Shown here piece after piece: positions 34,101 to 42,546 of a stretch of 64,000 nt of DNA; positions within the stretch are counted from its first letter, which is position 1; every line of letters starts with the position of its first letter. The DNA is from Lachnospiraceae bacterium (GTDB lineage Bacteria > Bacillota > Clostridia > Lachnospirales > Lachnospiraceae). The notes below the pieces were generated by a model that saw nothing but the letters and a program-made list of their open reading frames with translations, searched no databases and was not told where the DNA came from. The DNA lies in assembly GCA_900772845.1 (NCBI GenBank), contig CAAGSD010000006.1:1-64000 (forward strand), given 5' to 3'. The position numbers and the translations under genes are program-made.

Positions 34101-35172
34101 GGACGTAAAAAATGGCGGTGGTGTGAATGTGGAAAGCGGTGGTGTGTTTACTATGAACGGTGGCTCCATTACCGGAAATACAAGTACAGCTGCTGAAAGC
34201 AACAATGGTAAAGGTGGCGGTGGCGTGTATGTAGCAAAAGACTGTGTGTTTACTATGAACAGCGGTTCCATCACCGGAAATACAAGTGCAGCCGAAGGCG
34301 GTGGCGTGTATGTAGCAAACGGCGGTACGTTTACCATGAATGGCGGTACCATCACCGGGAACAATACTACTACCTCCGATAAGGAAAGATGGGCCGGCGG
34401 TGTGTATGTGGGTACAAGCGGCGTCTTTACTGTGTCCGGCAAGGTGCAGATTACAGATAACTGGAAGAATGGCAAGCTCGAAAATGGGGTGTATGTGCGG
34501 GACGAAAACAGCACGAAAGGTAACGTATACCTACCCGGAAGTGCTGTGGGAAAACGTGCGACCATCACCATTGGAACAGCAGGATTGACGCAGGAAGCCC
34601 GAATTGGCGTGAGCAAAAGCACGGTTAATCTTCCCACAGTAGGCAACAATGTCCAAATTGTAGCCGGAGCGAAGAACAGCCAACTGGATTACACCCAAAT
34701 ATTCCAGCTGGACGTGGACAATCCAAGCTATACTGTAATCTGCGACGAGGATAACAGTCTGGCCATCTACAACCACCAGCACCAGTGGACATACACGGCG
34801 GGTGCAGACGGACAGACCATTCATGCTGTATGCAATGTAACCGGTTGTCCCAAGAAGGAAGGCGGCTCGGTGACTATAAAAGCGCCTGAGCATGTAGTCT
34901 ACGGCGATGGTAAAGCTGCAGCTGCAACGTTAAATGTGGTTGAGTGGCAGGCAGCTGCTGTAACTGTGGACGATATTGAATATCAACAGGATGGTAAGCC
35001 CCTCGCCAGTGCACCCACCAATACCGGTACTTATTGTGCTTTGATTACGATAGGGAATGCAACAGCCAGTGTAACCTACACTATTAATAGTATAGTAAGG
35101 AAGTTACAGAACCAATCATTGAGGTTGCGGATGCCGGAACATATGATGGTAACCCCAAGACCCCGTCTGTAA
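31105..35172 (+). CDS. Giant surface adhesin-like protein, N-terminal part (frameshifted)
   Basis: The frame encodes 1,355 residues before a premature stop. A signal peptide occupies about 1-27 (MKKRVLSLCMAFVLSFSMM ... AFAE). Three modules follow, starting near residues 135, 545 and 878. Each has a W-x-A/G-I lead-in, an LCLNG(H/C) strand, and many GGGVYV / FTMNGGxIxGN repeats that predict right-handed beta-helix rungs. Modules 2 and 3 are introduced by Cys-containing linkers (HPVCGDVNCSEHG, HGICGKESCSEDG). True coding shifts frame near 35090, after which this frame yields about 28 unrelated residues and TAA. Likely host- or glycan-binding; no experimental function is known. Confidence 0.8.
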   Translation: MKKRVLSLCMAFVLSFSMMPMTAFAEGTDAVTEQQETQGSELPGTVDTTDGSATVEDISGGNAGTKDAEVEAVQALIDALPEEVTADNADGLQAQLMAIEEALAALDAAQTARLNMTRLENVYAALNVAVAAQDAHDHTNMGLTEWTAQDSLPENASSYYLACDVTLTTTWHPKNNTILCLNGHSITMKADGDVIIVDTGVTFTLYNCNLKQNGITHGTKSEDTKYTGHGVNVKGKFNMNGGAIFGNIAEYGGGVYVDGGTFNMLGKSFIDGNNAKSSGGGVYVTNNGTFIMNQGCIGGGVQSEDGHNQVLYKSTENTAVNGGDVYVHNGTFTMSGGEIRNNTVTQNGSGVFVDSQGTFTMAGGEICNGNGAQNGGGVYVNGTFTMTGGTISNNMAAQNGGGVFVNNNSSFSMTGGKIEGNTAECGGGVYYPSDSSQATFKLSGGSVINSNKKTDGTANNVYVFTNNPIQLTGALTDSAYISVSPEKLPENTDDHSVKVATGNAQDVAAAVAHFAVDGGAVSGYKIGSAIEDSGAYITVEKLASHQHPVCGDVNCSEHGESVEWTAISTEAELRNAKAGTAEAPKYYYLLNDVELTNNLNTGWVWTPNKNMVLCLNGHSIKMMAGSIAMKVNNNFTLCDCRGTGKVMHGRGYKNALRDGNAVVVSANSTFTMYGGIITDNIFGGPYKGGAVYVQSKAVFNMHGGKITGNQADTNAKGAGVYVAGTFNMTGGEITNNTASWTRQKETDTPEMVQGGGVYVSKTGKVNVSGDAKIYDNWSQLVEKSGTIVGQKSADNVYLTTDADGNPVKITVAGALNGAKIQVTTEAAIAAGTYAVIAEGTENYALTGNDLNAFSSDDTGNTYDKKLKKNSIIFSNGEIHEHGICGKESCSEDGHSDIVWKGITKLDDIQGDGNYYLLNSVELDGYWECTKKVKLCLNGCTITGVRGFQVIQVLKGGSLEITDCKEEVGKITHKSNESGRGIYVNESSLTLWNGSITGNKDVKNGGGVNVESGGVFTMNGGSITGNTSTAAESNNGKGGGGVYVAKDCVFTMNSGSITGNTSAAEGGGVYVANGGTFTMNGGTITGNNTTTSDKERWAGGVYVGTSGVFTVSGKVQITDNWKNGKLENGVYVRDENSTKGNVYLPGSAVGKRATITIGTAGLTQEARIGVSKSTVNLPTVGNNVQIVAGAKNSQLDYTQIFQLDVDNPSYTVICDEDNSLAIYNHQHQWTYTAGADGQTIHAVCNVTGCPKKEGGSVTIKAPEHVVYGDGKAAAATLNVVEWQAAAVTVDDIEYQQDGKPLASAPTNTGTYCALITIGNATASVTYTINSIVRKLQNQSLRLRMPEHMMVTPRPRL

Positions 35173-38100
35173 CTGTAAAGGTCGGAGAAACGCAGATTCC
35201 TTCTGCCGAGTATGAGGTTTCTTATGAGAATAACACTAATGCCGGTACCGCTACCGTAACAATTACGGATGCAGCCGGTGGCAATTATAGTGTCACCGGA
35301 AGAACAACATTTACCATCGGTCAGGCCACCATTACCGTGACTCCGGAGACCGGTCAGAAAAAGATCTATGGCGATGGTGATCCGACGTTGAAATACAACG
35401 TTTCGGGAACTGTGAATAATGAAACGCCCGCCTTTAATGGTGCACTGTCAAGAATAAACGGTACGAATGTTGGAGAATATGAAATTACCCAAGACACACT
35501 GAAGTTGACGGACAGCGATGGCTTTAACGCTGCTAACTACCAGTTGGAGTTCCGTAAAGGTGTAAACTTCAACATTACCCCCAGACCCGTCACTATTACA
35601 GGCATCTCAGCAGATAACAAGGTCTATAACGGCAACGTTGACGCTGACATTACCGGAAATCCTGAGATCAGCGGTCTTGTAGCCGGAGATGAGAATTATG
35701 TGACGGTTGATCCCACAAATGCTACGGCAACATTCGCAGACGCAGATGCGGGCACTGCTAAGAAAGTTACCTTTACCGGTTATGCCCTTACCGGCACAAA
35801 GGCAGGCAACTACACCCTTTCCGCACAGCCCGCCAGCGTGACAGCAGATATCACCCCTAAGGAGTTGATGATCACAGGTGTGACGGTTAAGGATAAGACT
35901 TACGACGGCACAACGACAGCGACTGTCACAGGCGCGACATTCAATGGTCTTGTGAACAGCGAGTCCCTGACCAAGGACAAGGATTATACGGTAACCGGTA
36001 ACTTTGCGGATGCTGCTGTCGGTGAAAATAAGGATGTCGCTGTCACAGTTAAACTTGCGGACAGCGTTAAGAACTACACTCTCAGCAACACAGGGTATAC
36101 GAAGAACGGCTGCCAGATTGTAAAGGCTGCCGTAGCAGCTCCTGCTGCCAGGAATCTTACCATTATCAACGGCAGCACCACAATTTACACGGTGATGCTT
36201 CCGCAACTTCTGCCGTCACTGGTATCACCCGGAGAGTATGGTAGTCTTACTTATGAAAAACCGCAGCTGACGCTTACAGACAACAGCTATCAGGGCACTG
36301 CAGAAGTCAGAAGCAATAAGTATGAGTATGGAAAGCTGGCACTGCAATTCACACAGACTGGCAATACGGAAGGCCCTATAGGAACTATTACGGTGACGGT
36401 TCATTCAGCCAATTACGAGGATATCACTCTGCAGATCGACATCCTGGCAACAGCTAAGATCGTTCCGCAGTTGGTAGATGGCACACTGAAGCTTACCCCC
36501 GCCGAGATCACTTATGATGAAAAGCTGTCCAGTATCACTATTTCCGGCACAATGACGGCAAACGGCAAGGAGATTACCGGTACATTCGCATGGCAGAACC
36601 TGGACGCTGTTCTGAATGCGGGCAATCAGCAGGCTGCATGGAAATTCACACCGGAAGATACACAGACCTATGCAGAGACCACCGGTACTACAACCGTCAA
36701 GGTCAACAAGGCAGAACAGAGCGGTGCAGTTCTCATGGATAACTACACTTATAATGAGACACCGAAGACACCGGATCTGACAGACCGGAAGGGCGACCCT
36801 AACGCTGCGGTGACCTACTATTACAGCACTACCAGGACCAACAGCGGCGGCACGGAATGGAAGGACATCAGACCCACCACGCTGAAGGCCGGTACCTACT
36901 ATATGTACGCAGTGATCGGTGAGACTGGGAACTATAAGGCCTACACCACAGAGGCTAAGGCGTTTACAGTAGAGAAGGCTTCGCCGACCTACACCAAGCC
37001 TTCGGGTCTGATGGCGAAATATGGCCAGAAGCTTAGCGAGATCACGCTGTCCAATCCTGCGGGCAATATGCCCGGTACATGGAGTTGGTATGCACCTGAT
37101 ACAGTGATCGACAAGACCGGCACAGTAAAGTATGACGCTTATTTCACACCGGATGATACGAATTACAAGAATGTGGTCGGCGCTGCAATTGAGATAACAG
37201 TCGCACGGGGCGACGGCAGGAATCTTGCCATAGAGGAACTTACACAGGCATTCAATGACAGCACTGACCACACTTATACACCGGACTGGTCGGGGCTTCC
37301 TGCCGGACAGACATGGAATTATAAGTGTGGATCCAGCATCAGCAACGGATCCAATGCCACATTTACCAAGCTGAATGTGTCTGCGGCAGACGGTGGACTG
37401 ACCTATGCGGTCTCCAATGGCAAAGCAGGTGACGAGATTACTGTCATTCTGAAAGCATGCTGCAACAACTATGAAGACTTCACCATTACGCTGCACATCC
37501 AGATCACCAAGGCAGCTCCTACCGGTGCGCCGAAGTACACACTGATCACCACAGAGGGCAAGACCCTGGCGGATGCAGGACTGACGTTAACTGGCAGTAC
37601 CCTGAATCCTGCAGACGGTACCCTGGATTGGGTAGATGCGGATGGAAACGTGCTGTCCGATGACACTGAGGTGAAAGTCAACACGATTTACAAGTGGAGA
37701 TTCACCCCTGCGGATACTAATTACAACATTGTGACCGGTGAGATCGAATTGTACCATGTGGATGCTCCTGCTATCAGTGCACAGCCTAAGAGTGTATCTG
37801 TGATAACCGGGGAGAGAGCAACCTTTGAAGTAACTGCAACAGGTACAGACGTAACCTATCAGTGGAAGATCGACAGAAACGACGGAAATGGATTTACAGA
37901 CATCCCCGGAGCCACCGGTGCGGCATATACCACAGGGGTAACGGACAAGGATTGCGATGGATTCAAGTACCAGTGCGTCATCCGTAATGCGGCCGGTGCC
38001 GTTACAACGGATACCGTAGTATTGACGGTGAAAGAAAAGTACACCATTACGGCTGCCGCAGGAGCACACGGAAGTATTTCCCCGAGCGGTAATGTAGAAG

Positions 38101-38777
38101 TAGTGGAAGGCAGCAGCCAGACCTTTGTGATCACAGCCGAGGAAGGATATGAGATCGAGAGCCTGACTGTGGACGGAACCGCCGTAAGTGCTGTTGCAGA
38201 CTATACCTTTGAAAATGTGACAGCGGCACATACCATAGCTGTAACCTTCAAACAGCAGTATAAGATCATCGATGGTGCGAACAGCTCCTGGACCCAGAGT
38301 ACGGACGGAAGCGGAAGTATCAGGATCCGGGGAAATGGTGAAATTTCCAAATTCGTGAATGTAAAGGTGGATGGAACGATCGTTGATCCTGCGAACTATA
38401 CCGTTACAGAAGGTTCTACCATCATCGAATTAAAGGCAGATTACTTGAAGACATTGTCCGAAGGCACTCACACCTTTGAAATCATCTGGACGGACGGCAC
38501 CGCAGGCACCAGTTTTACGGTGGCAAAAAATACATCCGATGCTCCCGGGAACGATGATAACAACAAGGATGACAACAACGATAATAACGGCAATGGCAAT
38601 GACAGTAATGACGGCAGCAATAACGGCAGCAGCAATACTGCAGGCAGTGACAACACGGTAGTGCAGATTCTGGACGGTTCTCCCAATACCGGAGATGCTT
38701 CCGGCATTTGGATCGCACTATTTGTGGTATCCGCCGCAGGACTGGCAGTCATGCTGGTAAGAAGAAAGAAACAATAG
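35094..38777 (+). pseudogene. Giant surface protein, C-terminal part in shifted frame with sorting signal
   Basis: The continuation in the next frame has no ribosome binding site or plausible own start. It encodes several MBG/YDG-type domains (KKIYGDGDPTLKYNVSG, DKTYDGTTTATVTG). Then come an Ig-like domain (QPKSVSVITGERATFEV), an InlB-like repeat (GSISPSGNVEVVEGSSQTF), an Asp/Asn/Gly-rich spacer and a cell-wall sorting signal: SPNTGD, a hydrophobic helix, then RRKKQ. With the 5 bp duplication at 35088-35097 removed, the joined product would be 2,555 residues. As sequenced, the protein would lose its anchor. Confidence 0.8.
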
Positions 38778-38790
38778 TTTCGCATTAGCG

Positions 38791-38829
38791 GCCCCTCCGC
38801 AGGGACATAACTCTGCGGAGGGGCTTTTT
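38791..38829 (+). terminator. Terminator after the surface protein gene
   Basis: GCCCCTCCGCAG / CTGCGGAGGGGC, a perfect 12 bp stem, followed by TTTTT. Confidence 0.92.
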
Positions 38830-38867
38830 GCGGCTTTCACACATTACAGCGATAGCAAACTAATTTG

Positions 38868-38896
38868 TTGACGAATCAGAGGTTCTTGTATATAAT
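38868..38896 (+). promoter_or_regulatory. putP-type promoter
   Basis: TTGACG (38868-38873), 17 bp, TATAAT (38891-38896). The leader downstream carries TGTATAC and TGTACA half-sites about 17 bp apart (38910-38935), possibly an operator. Confidence 0.8.
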
Positions 38897-38957
38897 AAAT
38901 CGTATCACTGTATACAATTTTAAAAATGTACAAGAAGAAAACTGTGAGGAGGCTATT

Positions 38958-40493
38958 ATGACAGGAAATACGCTGGGCTGGGTAATTGTGGCATTCGTGC
39001 TGTATTTACTCATGATGATCGCTATCGGAGCGTTCTACGCAAAGGGAAACAACAATTCCGAGGATTACTTTTTGGGAGGCAGAAAGCTGAATGGCTTTGT
39101 CGCTGCACTGTCCGCACAGGCATCGGATATGAGCGGATGGCTGCTGATGGGACTGCCGGGAGCAATTTACTTAACCGGTGTCGGCGGCGACGGCTGGATC
39201 GCCATCGGTCTGTTTATCGGAACGACGCTGAACTGGCTGCTCATTGCCACAAAGCTGCGCAGATATACGATCCGCGCCAACAATTCCGTGACGCTGCCGA
39301 CTTATTTTGAGAACCGTTTCCATGATGATAAGAAGGTATTGATGACGGTCTCTTCTGTTACGATTGTGGTATTTTTCCTGGTGTATTGTGCTTCTGCACT
39401 TTCTGCCGGTGGCCAGCTGTTTGAGTCTGTGTTCGGCATTGATTATCATGTGGCACTGACCATTGGCGCACTGGTAGTACTGGTTTATACCTTCCTGGGC
39501 GGTTTCACCGCAGTATGCGTAACGGACTTTATCCAGGGGATGCTGATGCTGGTCGGTATTCTGGCAGTACCTTTGTTTGCCTATCATTTCCTGACCGGCA
39601 ATGGAACCACACTGGCAGCAGGACTGGAAGCCAGCGGCGCTGACAGCACTAATTTCCTGAACCTGATGAAGAATGGTGACGGCAGCAATAATATCGTCAG
39701 CGTGATCTCCGGTCTCGGCTGGGGACTGGGATATTTCGGTATGCCTCATATTCTGGTGAGATTTATGGCAGTCCGGGATGAAAAGGAAATGACCAAGTCC
39801 AAGGCAACAGCCATCAGCTGGGTGGCATTATCCCTGGGATTTGCAGTGTTTATCGGTATCTTGGGCAGAGCTTATCTGCCGGAGCTGGTGAACGGCAATA
39901 ATGAGAAGGTATTTATCGAGATGATCAAGAAGGTATTTACCGTAGAGGTGCGGGCTCCGTTCATTGCAGGATTGTTCCTTTGCGGTATCCTGGCGGCGAT
40001 CATGTCCACAGCGGATTCCCAGTTGTTGGTCAGTGCCTCCAGTGTGGCGGAAGATATCTTCAAGGGACTGCTCAAGAAGGATGCGGATGACAAGACGGTC
40101 ATGAATGTCAGCCGTGTCACTGTACTGGTGGTAGCTGTGCTGGCTTACATCATCGCATGGAACCCGAACAACACCGTAATGGGACTGGTATCCAATGCGT
40201 GGGCAGGCTTAGGTGCTGCTTTCGGACCTCTGGTAGTGATGTCCTTATATTGGAAGAGAACCAATTTCCCCGGAGCGGTAGCAGGGATTGTCACCGGTGC
40301 CCTGGCTGTTGTCATCTGGGATTACATCCCTCTCATGGGCGGACAGACCCTGGGCAAGGCTACCGGATTGTATTCCCTGGTAATAGGCTTTGGGCTGGGA
40401 CTCATCGCTATCATCGCAGTCAGCCTGGCGACTAAGGCTCCTTCGGAAGAAATGCTGCAGGAGTTTGAGGATGTGAAGGCGAACAGACTGTAA
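38958..40493 (+). CDS. putP: PutP-type sodium/proline (solute) symporter
   Basis: 511 residues with about 13 membrane helices; SSS family. Typical segments are FLGGRKLNGFVAALSAQAS with DMSGWLLMGLPGA directly after it, LPTYFENRF, and ILAAIMSTADSQLLVSASSV, which includes the sodium-site serine region. It imports proline or a related solute with sodium at the cytoplasmic membrane. GAGGAGG precedes the ATG at 38958, so the longer in-frame start at 38865, which overlaps the promoter, is rejected. A strong terminator follows. Confidence 0.92.
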   Translation: MTGNTLGWVIVAFVLYLLMMIAIGAFYAKGNNNSEDYFLGGRKLNGFVAALSAQASDMSGWLLMGLPGAIYLTGVGGDGWIAIGLFIGTTLNWLLIATKLRRYTIRANNSVTLPTYFENRFHDDKKVLMTVSSVTIVVFFLVYCASALSAGGQLFESVFGIDYHVALTIGALVVLVYTFLGGFTAVCVTDFIQGMLMLVGILAVPLFAYHFLTGNGTTLAAGLEASGADSTNFLNLMKNGDGSNNIVSVISGLGWGLGYFGMPHILVRFMAVRDEKEMTKSKATAISWVALSLGFAVFIGILGRAYLPELVNGNNEKVFIEMIKKVFTVEVRAPFIAGLFLCGILAAIMSTADSQLLVSASSVAEDIFKGLLKKDADDKTVMNVSRVTVLVVAVLAYIIAWNPNNTVMGLVSNAWAGLGAAFGPLVVMSLYWKRTNFPGAVAGIVTGALAVVIWDYIPLMGGQTLGKATGLYSLVIGFGLGLIAIIAVSLATKAPSEEMLQEFEDVKANRL

Positions 40494-40518
40494 TTTTTCA
40501 ATTTTGTATGATTCTGAA

Positions 40519-40557
40519 GCTGCCCGGGCGCACTGGATTGCGCCGGGGCAGTTTTTT
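40519..40557 (+). terminator. Terminator after putP
   Basis: CTGCCCGGGCGCA / TGCGCCGGGGCAG with T6. Confidence 0.9.
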
Positions 40558-40564
40558 GCGTATA

Positions 40565-40680
40565 CGATGAGCCAAGTACAGATTTGTGCGTGCACAAGAA
40601 TCTGTATTTGGCGAATGTACATCATCGAGCTTCTAAGCGAGATGGTGTACAAGGTATACAAATCGAGTAGGAACAAGCCT
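40565..40680 (+). repeat. 116 bp structured dispersed repeat, copy 1
   Basis: Matches 63124-63239 over 116 ungapped bases with 13 differences by my count. It can fold into two hairpins: TACAGAT ... ATCTGTA with an inner TGTGC/GCACA stem, and TGTACATCATC ... GATGGTGTACA. It begins 8 bases after the putP terminator, with no open frame of note. Confidence 0.85.
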
Positions 40681-41515
40681 GCTTCGATCGGGGCGAAAAT
40701 CATAATTTGTAGTTGTTACGCCCCGACGATATCGGAACATCGGGGCGTAGAAAGAGATTTTGCCAGAATACGCCCCAGTGATATCGGGGCATCGGGGCTT
40801 AGAAAGAGCTTTTGTCAAAATAAGCCCCGGTGATATCGAACCATCGGGGCTTAGAAAGAGCTTTTGTCAAAATAAGCCCCGCCGTAGCCGGGGCCTCGGG
40901 GCGTAGAAAGAGATTTTGTCAGAATAGGCCCCGACGATATCGAACCATCGGGGCGTAGAAAGAGATTTTGTCAGAATACGCCCCGGTGATATCAGGCCAT
41001 CGGGGCGTAGAAAGAGATTTTGTCAAAATACGCCCTGTCGATACCGGACCAGTGGGGCGCAGAAAGAGATTTTGCCGGAATAAGCCCCGGTGATATCAGG
41101 AGAACGGGGCGTAGAAAGAGCTTTTGTCAAAATAAGCCCCGGTGATATCGAACCATCGGGGCTTAGAAAGGGATTTTGTCAGAATAAGCCCCGGTGATAT
41201 CAGGAGAACGGGGCGTAGAAAGAGATTTTGTCAGAATAAGCCCCGGTGATATCAGGCCATCGGGGCGCAGAAAGAGATTTTGTCAAAATAAGCCCTGTCG
41301 ATACCGGACCATCGGGGCGTAGATAGAGCTTTTGTCAGAATAAGCCCCGTCGAAGCCAAACCATCGGGGCGTAGAAAGGGATTTTGCCAGAATACGCCCC
41401 GACGATATCGAACCATCGGGGCGTAGAAAGAAATTTTGCCAGAATACGCCCCGTCGATATCGAACCATCGGGGCGCAGAAAGAGATTTTGCCAGAATACG
41501 CCCCGTCGCCTCTGA
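40668..41515. repeat. 52 bp tandem hairpin array (about 15 full units)
   Basis: GCCCC/GCCCT boundaries occur at 40720 and then every 52 bases exactly through 41500, giving 15 complete units and partial ends. A degraded unit (right arm only) precedes at 40668-40719. Each unit is an inverted repeat, typically GCCCCGGTG ... CATCGGGGC, about 27 bp, plus a 25 bp conserved linker resembling GTAGAAAGAGATTTTGTCAG. The interior of the inverted repeat varies while its ends pair. The unit length is not a multiple of three and no long frame spans it. Confidence 0.93.
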
Positions 41516-41676
41516 ATGCATCCAGGGAGACGGTTTCACTTGTCACAAAAATTATTTGGCTATATTATATTAGCTATATTATATAAGAAGAAACTCACAA
41601 AAATACAGTGGCGAACCTGTACAAAACGGCGAAAAGAGATTGTATCAAAAAAAATACAATTTTTTGAAAAAAAGTC
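41516..41676. other. AT-rich segment between array and S10 promoter
   Basis: No gene seen. It holds a direct repeat GCTATATTATAT (41553-41564 and 41573-41584) and A/T tracts directly upstream of the promoter that could act as an UP-type element. Confidence 0.5.
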
Positions 41677-41705
41677 TTGCAATGCCCGTAAATTCAATGT
41701 ATACT
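41677..41705 (+). promoter_or_regulatory. S10 operon promoter
   Basis: TTGCAA (41677-41682), 17 bp, TATACT (41700-41705), preceded by A/T tracts. The transcript would carry a leader of about 275 bases before rpsJ. Confidence 0.8.
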
Positions 41706-41709
41706 AATC

Positions 41710-41988
41710 CTTGCTGTGGCATGATAGCTGTGAAGCGTGAGGTTGCCGGTTCCCAGTAATGGAGATCGGGTTTTCCGTGGAGCGAATGTCAAGTTAGAAA
41801 ACTGACGGCAAGTCACTGTACCAATTAACATCTGCCTTGAGCAGTAACAACGTGTAAGTTTATGACCGGAGAGAAGAAAGCGTTGCACAAAGGTCGCAGA
41901 CACACACGGGAAAGTGTACAGTCACCGCTTGTCCGTACAAAAAGTAAGTATTAACTTACAAAAGTGCGAAAAGGAGGCGACTTTTTTT
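41710..41988 (+). promoter_or_regulatory. Long structured leader of the S10 operon
   Basis: About 280 bases with no convincing frame but several pairings: TTGCCG with CGGCAA (about 41740 and 41809), GTCAAGTT with AACTGAC, GTAAGT/ACTTAC (41944-41959), and AAAGTGCG with CGACTTT (41961-41985). The last loop contains the rpsJ ribosome binding site AAGGAGG and is followed by a T-run. The layout suggests ribosomal-protein feedback control, not a known named leader that I can confirm. Confidence 0.6.
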
Positions 41989-42306
41989 ATGGCAAATCAG
42001 GTAATGAGAATTACATTGAAAGCTTATGAACATCAGCTTGTTGATGCATCTGCCAAAAAAATCATCGAAACTGTTAAGAAGACCGGAGCTCAGGTGAGTG
42101 GTCCCGTGCCTCTTCCTACTAAGAAGGAAGTTGTTACCATTCTGAGAGCAGTACACAAGTACAAGGACTCCAGAGAACAGTTCGAGCAGAGAACTCACAA
42201 GAGACTGATCGACATCATGGCTCCTACTCAGAAGACTGTTGATGCTCTTCAGAGACTGGAAATGCCTGCCGGTGTTTACATCGACATAAAGATGAAAAAT
42301 AACTAA
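41989..42306 (+). CDS. rpsJ: 30S ribosomal protein S10
   Basis: 105 residues. S10 of the small-subunit head, also the NusB partner (NusE) in antitermination. Core sequence RITLKAYEHQLVDASAKKI and the C-terminal PAGVYIDIKM are typical. The ATG at 41989 follows AAGGAGG with a T-rich spacer; the earlier in-frame ATG lies in the leader and is not used. First gene of the S10 operon. Confidence 0.97.
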   Translation: MANQVMRITLKAYEHQLVDASAKKIIETVKKTGAQVSGPVPLPTKKEVVTILRAVHKYKDSREQFEQRTHKRLIDIMAPTQKTVDALQRLEMPAGVYIDIKMKNN

Positions 42307-42439
42307 TTTTTCATCTCGATGAAAAACAACTAATAAGTTTTTCAAAGTAAAGCCAAAACAACAAAAACCTCTACTTAGACGTAAGAACACAGCACGATGA
42401 ATAATCGTCAGGGAAATGCGCAAAGCGTATTTCTAAGGG

Positions 42440-42519
42440 TTTCGAAGAAGCACTTTGGGTTTCGAAGAAGTACTTTGAATTTCGAAGAAACACTTTGGGT
42501 TTCGAAGAAGCACTTTGGT
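42440..42519 (+). repeat. 20 bp tandem repeat, four copies, in the rpsJ-rplC gap
   Basis: Four units of TTTCGAAGAAGCACTTTGGG with one to three changes each, ending 18 bases before the rplC RBS. Each unit contains the palindrome TTCGAA. The gap (42307-42546) is unusually long for this operon position and has no gene. Confidence 0.88.
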
Positions 42520-42546
42520 CCGCTATGTAGAACACAGGAGGTAAAA

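Noticed and set aside
36405..37496. A 363-codon minus-strand frame inside the adhesin C-terminal part
   Set aside because: Antisense shadow of Thr/Gly-rich coding sequence; the sense frame has clear MBG/YDG domains.
35337..38777. An independent gene starting at the GTG at 35337
   Set aside because: No RBS, and the same frame is protein-like from 35094, continuing the upstream domain pattern; it is the rest of a frameshifted gene.
40668..41515. Regular repeats that might be a CRISPR array
   Set aside because: The whole 52 bp unit is conserved, so there are no unique spacers; no cas genes are in the window.
41252..41546. Minus-strand frames of 87-95 codons in the 52 bp array
   Set aside because: The unit length shifts frame each repeat, there is no RBS, and the frames cover only part of the array; they are by-products of GC-rich repeats.
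42397..42546. A 50-residue N-terminal extension of L3
   Set aside because: It would translate the 20 bp tandem repeats; a strong AGGAGG stands before the normal L3 start at 42547.
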